64,000 nucleotides of DNA from Erythrobacter colymbi (GTDB taxonomy: Bacteria > Pseudomonadota > Alphaproteobacteria > Sphingomonadales > Sphingomonadaceae), in assembly GCF_002155685.1 (NCBI RefSeq), contig NZ_MUYK01000014.1, positions 1-64,000 of the forward strand, written 5' to 3'. The stretch's first letter is position 1. Each line of letters starts with the position of its first letter. Under the pieces are notes generated by a model. That model saw nothing but the letters and a program-made list of their open reading frames with translations, was not told where the DNA came from and did no database searches. Below, piece by piece: positions 1 to 9,097 of the stretch. Made by a program: the position numbers and the translations under genes.

Positions 1-1
1 G

Positions 2-3000
2 CTGAACGGGTTTGTGAACAACAGCGGGACGCTTGAGCTGACCGGTGTGACCACGGGGATTGGTGCGGTGGTTCAGACGGCGGGGGGTGTTTTCAACCTC
101 GGCGGGTTTGCGACCAGCATTGCGAGCCTTGCGGGCGCCGGTTCGGTGAACCTGGGTGCGGGCGGGTTGCTGACCATCGGCACGGGCTCGGGCACGACCA
201 CCTTCGGCGGGGTGATCTCGGCCGGGGGCGGGGTGGTCAAGGTCGGGGCGAGCACCCAGATCCTGACCGGCACCCAGACCTATGGCGGGCTGACCGAGGT
301 CAACGGCGGCACGCTGGTGCTGGCGGGCGGGACCCTCACCGGCTCGGTGGTGAACAACGCCAACCTGGTGGTCGACGGTCGCCTGCTGCGCAACCTCGGC
401 AACAATGGCACGGCGCAGATCGCCGGGCGGATCGAGGGGACCACCTTCAACACCGGGACCATCACCAGCATCGGCGAGACGGTCTATGCCGGCCAGTTCA
501 TCCAGACCGCGACCGGCAGCTTCGATCTGGCGGGCTTCAACGCCGCGATGGGCAGCCTTGCGGGCGAGGGCACGATCCGGCTCGGCACGGCGTCCCTCAC
601 GGTGGGCGCGAACGACCTGACCACGCGCTTCGAGGGCGTGATCGAGGGCACGGGCGGGCTGGTCAAGACCGGCGGCGGCACGCTGACCCTGACCGGGGTG
701 AACACCTACACCGGCACGACCTTCATCGAGGAAGGCGGCCTGCAGCTGGCCAGCGGCGGGCGGATCGCCGGGGGCGTGAGCAACCGCGCGAGCCTGTTCA
801 ACGCCGGCACCATCGCGGGCGCGCTGGCCAATGCGGCGGGCGCGAGCGCGACCAATATCGGCACGATCGCGGGCGGCGTGAACAATGCCGGGACGCTGGT
901 CTCGAGCGGGACCATCGGCACCGGGCTCGACAACAGCGGCACGGCGCAGCTGCGCGGCGCGGTGAACGGCTTCGTGACCAACAGCGGGACGATCACCCTG
1001 ACCGGGACCACGAGCGGGATCACCACCTTCAGCCAGACCGCCGCCGGCAGCCTCGACCTGGCCGGGTTCGACACGAGCCTCGGCGCGCTGAGCGGCGCGG
1101 GCAGCGTGGCGCTGGGCACGGGCGAGCTGACCGTGGGCAGCGCGCTGCTCAACACGACCTTCGCGGGCGTGATCAGCGGCGCGGGCAGCCTGGTGAAGAC
1201 CGGGGCGACCCGCTTCACCCTGACCGGAGCCAACACCTACACCGGCGGGACCACGATCGCGGAAGGCGCGCTCCAGCTGGGCGAGAACGGGACCACGGGT
1301 TCGATCGTCGGCCCGGTGGTCAACAACGGCGCGCTGGTGGTGAGCCGCAGCAATGCCTATACGCTGGCGAGCGTGATCAGCGGGACCGGCGTGGTGGTGC
1401 AGGACGGCACCGGCACGACCACGCTGACCGGCGCCAACAGCTACAGCGGCGGCACGCTGGTCAACCGCGGGCGCCTGGTGGGCACCACCACCTCGCTCCA
1501 GGGTCTGATCCAGCTCAACGCCAATGGCACGCTCGAGTTCGCGCAAGGCGCGGCCGGCACCTTCGCCGGATCGCTGGCGGGCACGGGCCTGTTCGAGAAG
1601 ACCGGCGCAGGGCTCCTCACCCTCACCGGCAACAGCAACGGCTTCACCGGCGCGAGCACGGTGCGGGTGGGCGAGCTGCGGGTCAACGGCGGCCTCGCGC
1701 GCTCGGTGGTGACGGTGCAGAGCGGCGCAAGGCTGTCGGGCACCGGGGTGATCGGCGGGCTGATCGCGCAGAGCGGCTCCACGATCGCGCCGGGCACCAG
1801 CCCGGGCACGCTCGGGGTGGCGGGCAACGTCACGCTCCAGGCGGGCAGCACGGTGGTCTACGAGATCGCCGCAGGCGCGCCTTCGGACCTGATCCTGGCG
1901 ACCGGCACGGCGAGCATCAACGGCACGGCGGCGTTCACCAACCTCAGCGGTGCCAATGCCCACGTGTTCAACTCCGAGATCGTGGTGCTGCAGGCCGATG
2001 GCGGGCGGACCGGGACCTTCGCCAATGCCACCGGGCTGACCGGGTTCGGGATCATCTACCGGCCCGAACTGGTCTATACCGGCACGCAGGTGCGCCTGCG
2101 GTTCGCGCCCAACACCCTCGCCAACATCGTCGGCGGGACCACGGCGCTGACCGCCAACCAGCGTTCGGTGGTGAGCCGCATCGATGGCGCGGTGGCGGCG
2201 GGCTACAACCCGCAGCCGCTGTTCAACATCTACATCCTGCCGGCCGCCCAGCTGCCGGGTGCCTTCGACCAGCTCTCGGGCGAGGTCTATGCGACCGCGG
2301 CGGGCGTGGGGATCGAGCAGGAGCGGTTGCTGCGCGAGGCGGTGCTCGGCCGTGCGGCGAGCGTGGCGGCGGCAGGGCGCGATGCGCCCGAGGCGGCGAG
2401 CGGGCTTGGCGCATGGGGCCAGCTGTTCGGCGGCTGGGGCAATGGTGACAGCGACGGCAATGCCTCTGCGTTCGACAGCGACCGCGGCGGCTTTGCGACC
2501 GGGCTCGACTATGGCCGCGCGAGCGAGAGCGGCAGCTGGCGGATCGGGGCCTTCGGGTTCCACGTCACCAGCGACGTGACGATCGACCGGCTCGGCTCCT
2601 CGGCCGAGGTGCGCCAGTCGGGCGGCGGGGCCTATGCCTCGCTCACCACGGGCGCGTTCAGCGCGGCGGTGGGCGGCTACCTCGCCGCGGTCGATCTGGA
2701 AGGCTCGCGCAACATCGACCTGCCCGGGTTTACCGAGACGCTGGCGGGCCGCACGACGGGCGATGCGCGCCAGGCCTTCGCCGAGATCGCGTGGACGATC
2801 CCGGCGGGCAAGAGCACGATCCGGCCGTTCGTGAGCGGGGCGATCGGGAGCTTCAAGCTCGACGCGCTGCGCGAGACCGGCGGAGCCGCCGCGCTCGACA
2901 TGCGCGCACAGAGCTACAGCACCGGCTCGCTCACCGGCGGGCTCGATGCGATCGTGCCCGCGGGCAAGGGGGTGCGCCTGACCGGCACGCTCGCCGCCCG

Positions 3001-3229
3001 CGCGCAGCTCGGCGACCGCGACCCGCAAGCAACCCTCGCGCTCGCCGCCGCACCGCAGCAGGCGTTCGCAGTGAGCGGCGTCCAGCTCGACGACGTGGCG
3101 CTGGCCGCCCGCCTCGAAGCCGACTTCGACCTCGGCGACAACGTCGGCCTCGCCCTCGGATACTCCGGCCTCATCGGCTCCACACTCCAGGACCACAGCG
3201 CAAAAGCTACCCTGCACGTCGTGTTCTGA
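2..3229 (+). CDS. Autotransporter, 3' part (passenger repeats plus beta-barrel); 5' end outside window
   Basis: Type V secreted surface protein whose passenger is exported through its own C-terminal outer-membrane barrel. The frame is open to the left window edge, so the true start lies upstream; the GTG at 14 is internal to a repeat. The passenger is Gly/Thr/Ala-rich with about five autotransporter-associated beta-strand repeats ending in LTGxNTYTGxT-like cores (near residues 72-104, 213-247, 390-424, 455-487 and 525-555, counted from 14). Three of these sit in longer modules of about 100 residues (1-106, 147-249, 321-426) that open with an NSGT/NTGT stretch. The barrel starts near residue 797 (GAWGQLFGGWG) and ends in the terminal Phe typical of outer-membrane proteins. 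Ligand or adhesive role is unknown. A strong hairpin follows the stop. Confidence 0.9.
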   Translation: MNGFVNNSGTLELTGVTTGIGAVVQTAGGVFNLGGFATSIASLAGAGSVNLGAGGLLTIGTGSGTTTFGGVISAGGGVVKVGASTQILTGTQTYGGLTEVNGGTLVLAGGTLTGSVVNNANLVVDGRLLRNLGNNGTAQIAGRIEGTTFNTGTITSIGETVYAGQFIQTATGSFDLAGFNAAMGSLAGEGTIRLGTASLTVGANDLTTRFEGVIEGTGGLVKTGGGTLTLTGVNTYTGTTFIEEGGLQLASGGRIAGGVSNRASLFNAGTIAGALANAAGASATNIGTIAGGVNNAGTLVSSGTIGTGLDNSGTAQLRGAVNGFVTNSGTITLTGTTSGITTFSQTAAGSLDLAGFDTSLGALSGAGSVALGTGELTVGSALLNTTFAGVISGAGSLVKTGATRFTLTGANTYTGGTTIAEGALQLGENGTTGSIVGPVVNNGALVVSRSNAYTLASVISGTGVVVQDGTGTTTLTGANSYSGGTLVNRGRLVGTTTSLQGLIQLNANGTLEFAQGAAGTFAGSLAGTGLFEKTGAGLLTLTGNSNGFTGASTVRVGELRVNGGLARSVVTVQSGARLSGTGVIGGLIAQSGSTIAPGTSPGTLGVAGNVTLQAGSTVVYEIAAGAPSDLILATGTASINGTAAFTNLSGANAHVFNSEIVVLQADGGRTGTFANATGLTGFGIIYRPELVYTGTQVRLRFAPNTLANIVGGTTALTANQRSVVSRIDGAVAAGYNPQPLFNIYILPAAQLPGAFDQLSGEVYATAAGVGIEQERLLREAVLGRAASVAAAGRDAPEAASGLGAWGQLFGGWGNGDSDGNASAFDSDRGGFATGLDYGRASESGSWRIGAFGFHVTSDVTIDRLGSSAEVRQSGGGAYASLTTGAFSAAVGGYLAAVDLEGSRNIDLPGFTETLAGRTTGDARQAFAEIAWTIPAGKSTIRPFVSGAIGSFKLDALRETGGAAALDMRAQSYSTGSLTGGLDAIVPAGKGVRLTGTLAARAQLGDRDPQATLALAAAPQQAFAVSGVQLDDVALAARLEADFDLGDNVGLALGYSGLIGSTLQDHSAKATLHVVF

Positions 3230-3239
3230 GGTAAACCAC

Positions 3240-3265
3240 AGGCGGAGGGCGCAAGCCCTCCGCCT
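3240..3265 (+). terminator. Hairpin terminator after the autotransporter
   Basis: A perfect 11-bp inverted repeat (AGGCGGAGGGC / GCCCTCCGCCT) closes a GCAA tetraloop, 10 bases after the autotransporter stop. There is no clear T-run behind it, so it may act as a hairpin-only terminator or as a 3'-end stabiliser. Confidence 0.65.
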
Positions 3266-3336
3266 ATCACTTCAGCCGCTTGGGAAATGCCCGGGCTGCG
3301 CTAGTCTCGCTCACCGGATAGACGGGGAGAGGGGAC

Positions 3337-4158
3337 ATGACAGGAGCACTCGCAGGCAAGGCCGCGCTGGTGACGGGCGCGGCGCGCGGGCAGGGCCGGG
3401 CGATCGCGCTCGCGCTCGCCGACGCGGGCGCCGATGTCGCGATCTGCGATGTCGGTGCAGCGGCGGTGGAGACGGTCGGCTATGCGCTGGGCGGATCGCT
3501 CGGCGAGGTCGCGCAAGGCATCGAAGCCCACGGCGTGCGTACGCTGGCGATGGGTTGCGACGTGCGCAGCGCCGCCGAGGTAGAGGCCTTCGTCTCCTCC
3601 ACGATCGCGGCCTTCGGGCGGATCGATATCCTCGTGAACAACGCCGGGATCCTCACTGGCGGTCGGCCCGCCCACGAGCTCGACGAGGCGATGTGGACCA
3701 CCATGATCGACGTCAATCTGACGGGGGCCTGGCGCGTGATCCGCGCGGCGGTGCCGCACATGATCGCACGAGGTGAGGGCGGCCGGATCGTCAATGTCGC
3801 CTCGGTCGCGGGGCATGTCGGGACGCCCGGCTATGCCCATTACTGCGCCTCCAAGCACGGCATGATGGGCCTGACGCGCGCGATGGCGGGCGAGCTGGCG
3901 GAGCACAAAATTACCGTCAACGCGCTGTGCCCCGGGCTGGTCGACACGCCGATGGTCGCCCACGCCACCGACGAGGTTGCCGCAGCGCATGGCCTCAGCG
4001 TCGAGGAGGCCTACGAGCTGCAACTCACGCCGCACCTCATCAAGGAAAAGATCACGGCCGAGCAGTCCGCCGCTGCGGTCATGTATCTGGTGAGCGAGGC
4101 CGCGCGGGTGGTGACGGGATCGGCGCTGATGATCGACGCGGGCTGGTCGGCCACCTGA
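3337..4158 (+). CDS. SDR family NAD(P)-dependent oxidoreductase
   Basis: Classical short-chain dehydrogenase/reductase, 273 aa, cytosolic, using NAD(P)(H) to interconvert an alcohol and a carbonyl. Visible motifs: the nucleotide-binding TGAARGQG (residues 13-20), NNAG (101-104), catalytic Ser156 and the YxxxK pair Tyr169/Lys173. A 30-residue insertion before the C-terminal VTGSALMIDAGW segment resembles SDRs sometimes labelled mycofactocin-coupled, but no mycofactocin genes are seen here, so the substrate stays open. The ATG is preceded by a purine-rich GGGGAGAGGGG ribosome-binding site. It lies 39 bases before the VIT-family gene on the same strand, so the two may be cotranscribed. Confidence 0.88.
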   Translation: MTGALAGKAALVTGAARGQGRAIALALADAGADVAICDVGAAAVETVGYALGGSLGEVAQGIEAHGVRTLAMGCDVRSAAEVEAFVSSTIAAFGRIDILVNNAGILTGGRPAHELDEAMWTTMIDVNLTGAWRVIRAAVPHMIARGEGGRIVNVASVAGHVGTPGYAHYCASKHGMMGLTRAMAGELAEHKITVNALCPGLVDTPMVAHATDEVAAAHGLSVEEAYELQLTPHLIKEKITAEQSAAAVMYLVSEAARVVTGSALMIDAGWSAT

Positions 4159-4197
4159 AGGCTTGCCTCGGCGGCCCGGAAGGCGGACAAGACCGGC

Positions 4198-4905
4198 ATG
4201 GCAACAGCAACCAGCGCCCACCCCGACGATCCGCACTATGTCCACCGCACCGGATGGCTGCGCGCCGCCGTGCTGGGGGCGAATGACGGGATCATTTCGG
4301 TCGCATCGCTGATCATCGGCGTGGCCGCCGCGACGCCCGAGCCGGGACCGATCCTCGTCGCCGGTGTCGCCGCGCTGATGGCGGGCGCGATGTCGATGGC
4401 GGCGGGGGAATATATCTCGGTCTCCTCGCAGGCCGATTCCGAGCAGGCCGATATCCGCCGCGAGAAGGAAGCGCTCGCCGCGACGCCCGCCGACGAGGAG
4501 GCGGAGCTCGCCGCGATCTATCGTGCGCGAGGTCTCAGCGAGGCGACCGCAGCGCTGGTGGCGCGCGAGCTGAGCGCAGCCGATCCGCTCGCCGCCCATG
4601 TGCGTGACGAACTGGGCCTATCGGAACATCTCGCTGCGCGCCCGCTTCAGGCGGCGATGGCTTCGGGGGCAACCTTCAGCGCCGCCGCCGCCGTCCCGCT
4701 GGTGGCGGCGTGGCTCGCCCCGGCAGGCGCGATCATGGCGACGGTGGTCGCTGTGTCGGTGCTGGCGCTGGCGGTGCTCGGCGCCCTCGGGGCCAAGGCC
4801 GGCGCGGCGCCGGTCGTGCCCGCCACCTTGCGCGTGGTGGGCTGGGGCGTCTTCGCGATGGCGACCACCGCGGCAGTGGGCAAGCTGTTCGGCGTCAGCG
4901 TCTAG
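4198..4905 (+). CDS. VIT1/CCC1-family transmembrane transporter
   Basis: 235-aa membrane protein of the vacuolar iron transporter (VIT1/CCC1) family, which moves Fe2+ or Mn2+ out of the cytosol. The N-terminus carries the family hallmark GANDGIISVASLI just before the first membrane segments, followed by MAAGEYISVSSQADSE. An acidic, Glu-rich cytosolic stretch (REKEALAATPADEEAE) matches the metal-binding domain of the family. Three further hydrophobic segments fill the C-terminal third. Metal preference cannot be read from the sequence. It follows the SDR gene at short distance. Confidence 0.88.
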   Translation: MATATSAHPDDPHYVHRTGWLRAAVLGANDGIISVASLIIGVAAATPEPGPILVAGVAALMAGAMSMAAGEYISVSSQADSEQADIRREKEALAATPADEEAELAAIYRARGLSEATAALVARELSAADPLAAHVRDELGLSEHLAARPLQAAMASGATFSAAAAVPLVAAWLAPAGAIMATVVAVSVLALAVLGALGAKAGAAPVVPATLRVVGWGVFAMATTAAVGKLFGVSV

Positions 4906-4956
4906 CGCAGCCGCTGAGCACCAGCTCTCCGCCTTTGACCAGAGCGACATGGGTGA

Positions 4957-5103
4957 GGCGGGCTTGCTCAGCTCGGCGCGCGGACATCGGCCATTACGGT
5001 GATCGAGGCAGAGCGCAATATCGAGCGCTACGGCGACATCACCCGCGCCGTCGGCTACCGGTGCCTCAAGGTCGCGCTCGCTCGGAAGCCGCTGCCGGCC
5101 TAG
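4957..5103 (+). pseudogene. Possible gene remnant between the VIT gene and the response regulator
   Basis: This stretch is open for about 48 codons in one frame and ends in TAG. Its translation (with AERNIERYGDITRAVGY and CLKVALARKPLP) has the composition of a real alphaproteobacterial protein C-terminus. No convincing start or N-terminal domain precedes it; a TGA closes the frame at 4954. It overlaps the stop of the convergent response regulator. I do not recognise the family. It could be chance, or the tail of a decayed gene. Confidence 0.25.
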
Positions 5104-5723
5104 TTCGTTTCCTCGTGGTACATGATCGCAAGCTCGGTGCGGCTGCGCACCTCGAGTTTTTCGAAGATCGTGTGCAGATAGACCTTGATCGAGCCTTCGC
5201 TCATCGACAGCTCCTCGGCGATCTGGCGGTTGCGCATGCCGCGCGCCACCCGCTCCACGATCTGCTTTTCGCGCTGGCCGAGTGTATCGAACCGGCGCTT
5301 GGGCTTGGGATTGGCGCTGAGATCGAGAACGCGCTCCATCAGCCGCGGGTCGATCGCGCGCGAGCCGGCCTTGGCACTGCGGATGCAGTCGATCAGGAAG
5401 TCCTCGGCGTCTTCCTTGAGGGCGATGCCCGTGACGCCCTGCCGCACCGCCTCGATCAGCTGGTGATCGTCGATGCTCGCGGTGAGCAGCACGACCGGGC
5501 GCGCATCGCCCTTCGCGCGCAGTGCCGCAAGCGTTGCCACCCCGTCGCGCTTGGGCATGGCGACATCGAGCGCCACGACATCGGGGTCATGCGCGTCGAT
5601 CGCCTCGAGGGCCGCATCGCCATCGCCCACCGAGGCGACCACCGAAATGTCGGCGGTCCGCAGGATGGCTTCGAGACCGGCCCTCAGGAAGAGATGGTCA
5701 TCAGCTACGACTACGTTGATCAT
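5100..5723 (-). CDS. NarL/FixJ-type response regulator
   Basis: 207-aa two-component transcription factor. Residues 1-115 form a receiver domain with the acidic pair D8/D9, phosphoacceptor Asp53 and conserved Lys103. Residues about 147-205 form a LuxR-type helix-turn-helix (LGQREKQIVERVARG, then NRQIAEELSMSEGSIKVYL). The stop of the kinase gene lies 2 bases upstream of its start, so the pair is clearly one operon and phosphotransfer between them is expected. Target genes are not evident. Confidence 0.93.
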   Translation of the reverse strand: MINVVVADDHLFLRAGLEAILRTADISVVASVGDGDAALEAIDAHDPDVVALDVAMPKRDGVATLAALRAKGDARPVVLLTASIDDHQLIEAVRQGVTGIALKEDAEDFLIDCIRSAKAGSRAIDPRLMERVLDLSANPKPKRRFDTLGQREKQIVERVARGMRNRQIAEELSMSEGSIKVYLHTIFEKLEVRSRTELAIMYHEETN

Positions 5724-5725
5724 GG

Positions 5726-7345
5726 TCAGTTCCGGTTGGGTAGGGTGATCAGGAGGTGCGCTCCCGATCGACTGTTGCAGACAGTAAGGGTGCCGCCATT
5801 CGCCCGGGCCCGCTCGGCAAGCGTGCGCGGATGGATGGGCGGCTCCCCGGTGAAACCCGTGCCGTCGTCGCGGATGTCGAGATCGATACCCGCTCCAAGC
5901 TGCGAAACCGCGATCCTGAAGGTCTTCGCCTCGCCGTGGCGGACCCCGTTGGCGACAGCCTCGCGGGCAATCTGCTGGACTTCGTAGGCGAGTTCAACCG
6001 GCACGGTGAGATCCTCGGGACGGATCGACAGATTGAGCTTCGCTTTCCACGTCCGCTCGAGCTCGCTCGCCACGCCCTTGAGCTGGCCGGCCAGCTTGAC
6101 CTTGCGCGGTTCGAGCTCGGTGCGGCGCAGGCGTTCGATCATCTCGCGCAAGTTCCGGTGCTCGCTGCTCAGGCTGGCCTTGAGTTCGTCGAATTCCGAC
6201 CCCGGATCGGTCCCTGCACGAACCTGTGCGCGGATCCCTTCGAGCCGGTAGCGGACCCCGGCAATGGTCTGGGCGACGCTATCGTGCAGATCGCGGGCCA
6301 GCGTCGCGCGAAGGTGCGCAACAGCCGCCTCGCGGGAGATCCGCGTCAGCAGGTGCCGGTCGAGCGCCGCGGCCATTTCCTGCGCCAGAGCCGGTGCAAG
6401 GGTGAGGTGATCCATGCTGAACCCCCGGTCGGCGTCCACAATGACCAGACCCCTGCCAGACGAACTCGAGAGCGGGATCGCCAGCCCCTCCTTGATGCCG
6501 AACTGGTCAGCCAGTGCCGATACGAAGACCTTGCGGATCGCGATCAGCCGCCCGTCCGGCTCGACCACCAGCTTGCGGGCGCGCGCCAGATCGAACAGGG
6601 CGAAGACCTGTCGTTCGGGTTCGGGCAGAACCTCGGGGGACAGGTGGACCACGACCGGCGCCTCGCCCGCGGTCGCGCAGGCCAGCACATTGGGCTCCTC
6701 GTCGCTCCACCAGGCCGCGATCGCGAAGCGTGAACCGGTTGCCTCCTGCGCATATTCCGCCAGCTCGACAATCGGCACGTCGCCAGCGTCCTCGTTCGCG
6801 AAGTCGAGGCGCTGCACGGCGGGGGTACGGCGCTGGAGGCCGAACCAGACGAGAATGACCGACAGCAGCATCATGTAGACGCCGCGCCGTCCGAAACGCT
6901 GGAACTCGATGTCGAACCCGGAAATCTCCAGCGCGAGACCTGCCGCGATGTAGCTGGCGGTAAGACCGGCCGCGACGATCGCCATGCCGCGCCAGCCCCA
7001 GCGCAGCGTGGCCGAGAGCATGATGAAGATGAAGAACGACAGGAACGGACTGGTCAGGTCGCTCGCACCGCTTTCGGTGAAGTAGAAGGCGGTGAGAAAC
7101 ATGGCGGCGTCGCACAGCAGGGCCGGCAGGCGCAGGATGTGATCCAGCCACCAGCTGTTCCATGTCACCACCACCAGCGCGAACGCGATCGCCACATAGC
7201 TGCCGACGAGTGCAAAGGCTGTCACCCCGTCACGCACCGGCTGGTTGGGGTCGATATAAAGGACCGCCACGAACACCACCGCGAGCGCGAGCCGGCACAG
7301 GGCGATGCCTCGCCCCGAATGATATTCGAGAATCCGTGTCAGCAT
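5726..7345 (-). CDS. Membrane sensor histidine kinase, HisKA_3 (NarX/DegS-like) type
   Basis: 539-aa sensor kinase paired with the adjacent response regulator. The N-terminal 180 residues hold five or six hydrophobic segments with little periplasmic loop. A GAF-like region follows (about 200-330), containing ATAGEAPVVVHLSPE and LAIPLSSSSGRGLVIVD. The dimerisation/phosphoacceptor helix has the HisKA_3 signature ARDLHDSVAQ with His354. The ATPase domain shows EAVANGVRHG (N box) and DIRDDGTGF (G1 box). The ligand is unknown; intramembrane or cytosolic sensing is likely because no large periplasmic domain is present. Confidence 0.92.
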   Translation of the reverse strand: MLTRILEYHSGRGIALCRLALAVVFVAVLYIDPNQPVRDGVTAFALVGSYVAIAFALVVVTWNSWWLDHILRLPALLCDAAMFLTAFYFTESGASDLTSPFLSFFIFIMLSATLRWGWRGMAIVAAGLTASYIAAGLALEISGFDIEFQRFGRRGVYMMLLSVILVWFGLQRRTPAVQRLDFANEDAGDVPIVELAEYAQEATGSRFAIAAWWSDEEPNVLACATAGEAPVVVHLSPEVLPEPERQVFALFDLARARKLVVEPDGRLIAIRKVFVSALADQFGIKEGLAIPLSSSSGRGLVIVDADRGFSMDHLTLAPALAQEMAAALDRHLLTRISREAAVAHLRATLARDLHDSVAQTIAGVRYRLEGIRAQVRAGTDPGSEFDELKASLSSEHRNLREMIERLRRTELEPRKVKLAGQLKGVASELERTWKAKLNLSIRPEDLTVPVELAYEVQQIAREAVANGVRHGEAKTFRIAVSQLGAGIDLDIRDDGTGFTGEPPIHPRTLAERARANGGTLTVCNSRSGAHLLITLPNRN

Positions 7346-7607
7346 GATCTTCCCTGGATCATTACGTCAGGCACCCTTGCAGATGGCCCAATCCTCTCGC
7401 CCCCGACTCCGGACATTTCCGGTGGTTTCGGCGGCGCCCTTCTCGGCCTAGCGGCGCGCAAAGGCAAGTCATCCCCCGGCCGCGCGGTCCCCTCGCCGGG
7501 TGATTGCCCCCGCAAATCGCGCGCAAGGATCAAAATCGAGGGGTTCCGCAGGCGCGGCCTATGCCCCATGCACGGCGCGACAGATTTGGCAGCAGGAGGG
7601 ACACAGG
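7346..7607. other. Intergenic region between kinase and acyl-CoA dehydrogenase
   Basis: Divergent intergenic DNA that must hold the promoters of the kinase/regulator operon and of the acyl-CoA dehydrogenase. I see no convincing promoter hexamers, operator or conserved RNA in it. Confidence 0.5.
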
Positions 7608-7652
7608 ATGCACAACACGCAGACGGCTAAAAACCGGAGCACAGTGCTGTGA
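7608..7652 (+). CDS. Possible 14-codon upstream ORF coupled to the acyl-CoA dehydrogenase
   Basis: An ATG preceded at 7 bases by a strong AGGAGGG ribosome-binding site opens a 14-codon frame (MHNTQTAKNRSTVL). Its TGA overlaps the GTG start of the next gene (GTGA). The ribosome-binding site here is stronger than anything directly before the dehydrogenase GTG, which suggests translational coupling. No attenuation-type codon run or hairpin is evident, so a leader-peptide role is only a possibility. Confidence 0.3.
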   Translation: MHNTQTAKNRSTVL

Positions 7653-8824
7653 CCGGCATCGGTCTGGAAGCCGCACAGGCGCTTGCCGCGCGGGTCGAGG
7701 CCTTCGTGCGCGAGACCATCGTGCCCTATGAACGCGATCCCCGGCGCGATCACCACGATTGCCCGAGCGACGAGCTGGTCGCCGAAATGAAGGAAAAGGC
7801 GCGGGCTGCCGGTTTGCTGACCCCGCATATTCTCCCCGGTGGCGGCCACCTGACACAGGCCGAGACCGCGATCGTCCTGCGCGCCACGGGCCTCTCGCCC
7901 CTAGGGCCGCTCGCGCTCAACACCGCCGCGCCCGACGAAGGCAACATGTTCCTGCTCGGCAAGGTCGGCAGTCCCGAGATCAAGGAGCGGTTCCTCAAGC
8001 CGCTGGTCGAGGGCCGTGCGCGTTCGGCCTTCTTCATGACTGAGCCTGCGGCCGAGGGCGGTGCGGGGTCCGACCCCTCGATGATGCGCACCACCTGCCG
8101 TCTCGATGGCAATCACTGGGTCATCAACGGGCGCAAGGCCTTCATCACCGGCGCCGACGGGGCCGGGGTGGGGATCGTCATGGCCAAGGCCGAGGAGGGC
8201 GCGTGCATGTTCCTCGTCGACCTGCCCGATCCCGCGATCCGGATCGAGCGGGTACCCAACACCATCGATTCCTCGATGCCCGGCGGGCACGCGGTGGTTG
8301 CCATCGACAACCTGCGGGTGCCGGCCGACCAGATGCTCGGCAAGGCGGGCGAGGGCTTCACCTATGCCCAGATCCGCCTCGCGCCCGCGCGCCTGTCGCA
8401 CTGCATGCGCTGGCTCGGCGCCTGCGTGCGCTCGCACGAGATCGCCACCGACTACGCCTGCCGCCGCGAGGCTTTCGGCAAGACGCTGATCGACCACGAA
8501 GGCGTCGGCTTCATGCTCGCTGAAAACCTGATCGACCTGAAGCAGGCCGAACTGATGATCGACTGGTGCGCCGCCGCGCTCGATGCGGGATCGATGGGGA
8601 CGGCGGAGAGCTCGATGGCCAAGGTCGCGGTGTCCGAAGCGCTGATGCGGGTCGCGGACCGCTGCGTGCAGGTGATGGGCGGCACCGGGGTGACCGACGA
8701 TACCATCGTCGCTCAGGTGTTCCGCGAAATCCGCGCCTTCCGCATCTATGACGGCCCCACCGAAGTCCATAAGTGGAGCCTCGCCAAGAAAATCAAGCGC
8801 GAATGGAAGGCGGCGCAGCACTGA
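7649..8824 (+). CDS. Acyl-CoA dehydrogenase family protein
   Basis: 391-aa FAD flavoenzyme predicted to catalyse alpha,beta-dehydrogenation of an acyl-CoA. Visible features: an all-alpha N-terminal domain, the FAD/substrate segment MTEPAAEGGAGSDPS followed by WVINGRKAFITGA, the QVMGGTGVTDD region and the C-terminal DGPTEVHKWSLAKKIK. The last motif is like that of the ACAD10/11 branch, often active on long or branched acyl-CoAs. Start is GTG, overlapping a mini-ORF. No other beta-oxidation genes are adjacent, so the substrate is open. Confidence 0.9.
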   Translation: MTGIGLEAAQALAARVEAFVRETIVPYERDPRRDHHDCPSDELVAEMKEKARAAGLLTPHILPGGGHLTQAETAIVLRATGLSPLGPLALNTAAPDEGNMFLLGKVGSPEIKERFLKPLVEGRARSAFFMTEPAAEGGAGSDPSMMRTTCRLDGNHWVINGRKAFITGADGAGVGIVMAKAEEGACMFLVDLPDPAIRIERVPNTIDSSMPGGHAVVAIDNLRVPADQMLGKAGEGFTYAQIRLAPARLSHCMRWLGACVRSHEIATDYACRREAFGKTLIDHEGVGFMLAENLIDLKQAELMIDWCAAALDAGSMGTAESSMAKVAVSEALMRVADRCVQVMGGTGVTDDTIVAQVFREIRAFRIYDGPTEVHKWSLAKKIKREWKAAQH

Positions 8825-8838
8825 CCTTGCAAGAAAAG

Positions 8839-8915
<77 letters not shown>

Positions 8916-8939
8916 ACGCTTTTCAACTCGCCCTTCCGG

Positions 8940-9012
8940 TGGGCCCGGCAGGATTCGAACCCGCGACCTAGCCGTTATGAGCGGCCAGCTCTAACCGCTG
9001 AGCTACAGGCCC
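8940..9012 (-). tRNA. tRNA-Ile (CAT, lysidine type)
   Basis: The minus-strand cloverleaf has acceptor GGGCCTG / CGGGCCC, D arm GCTCAGCGGTTAGAGC, anticodon stem GGCCG / CGGCT around loop CTCATAA (anticodon CAT), and T arm GGGTTCGAATCC. The acceptor, D arm and anticodon stem match the minor isoleucine tRNA whose C34 becomes lysidine, not initiator or elongator Met. CCA is not fully encoded (CCG). It lies 24 bases from tRNA-Pro on the same strand. Confidence 0.9.
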
Positions 9013-9097
9013 TTGGCGCAAAAAGCGCGCCGGAAGGCAGGGCGATGTGCCGCCCCTACTCCGGCAGGGGCAGCGAGACAAGCGGGGACGGGCGGGC

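Noticed and set aside
14..1300. Regular DNA repeats that might suggest a CRISPR array
   Set aside because: They are in frame, about 300 bases apart or more, and encode autotransporter modules. No CRISPR array or cas gene is seen in the window.
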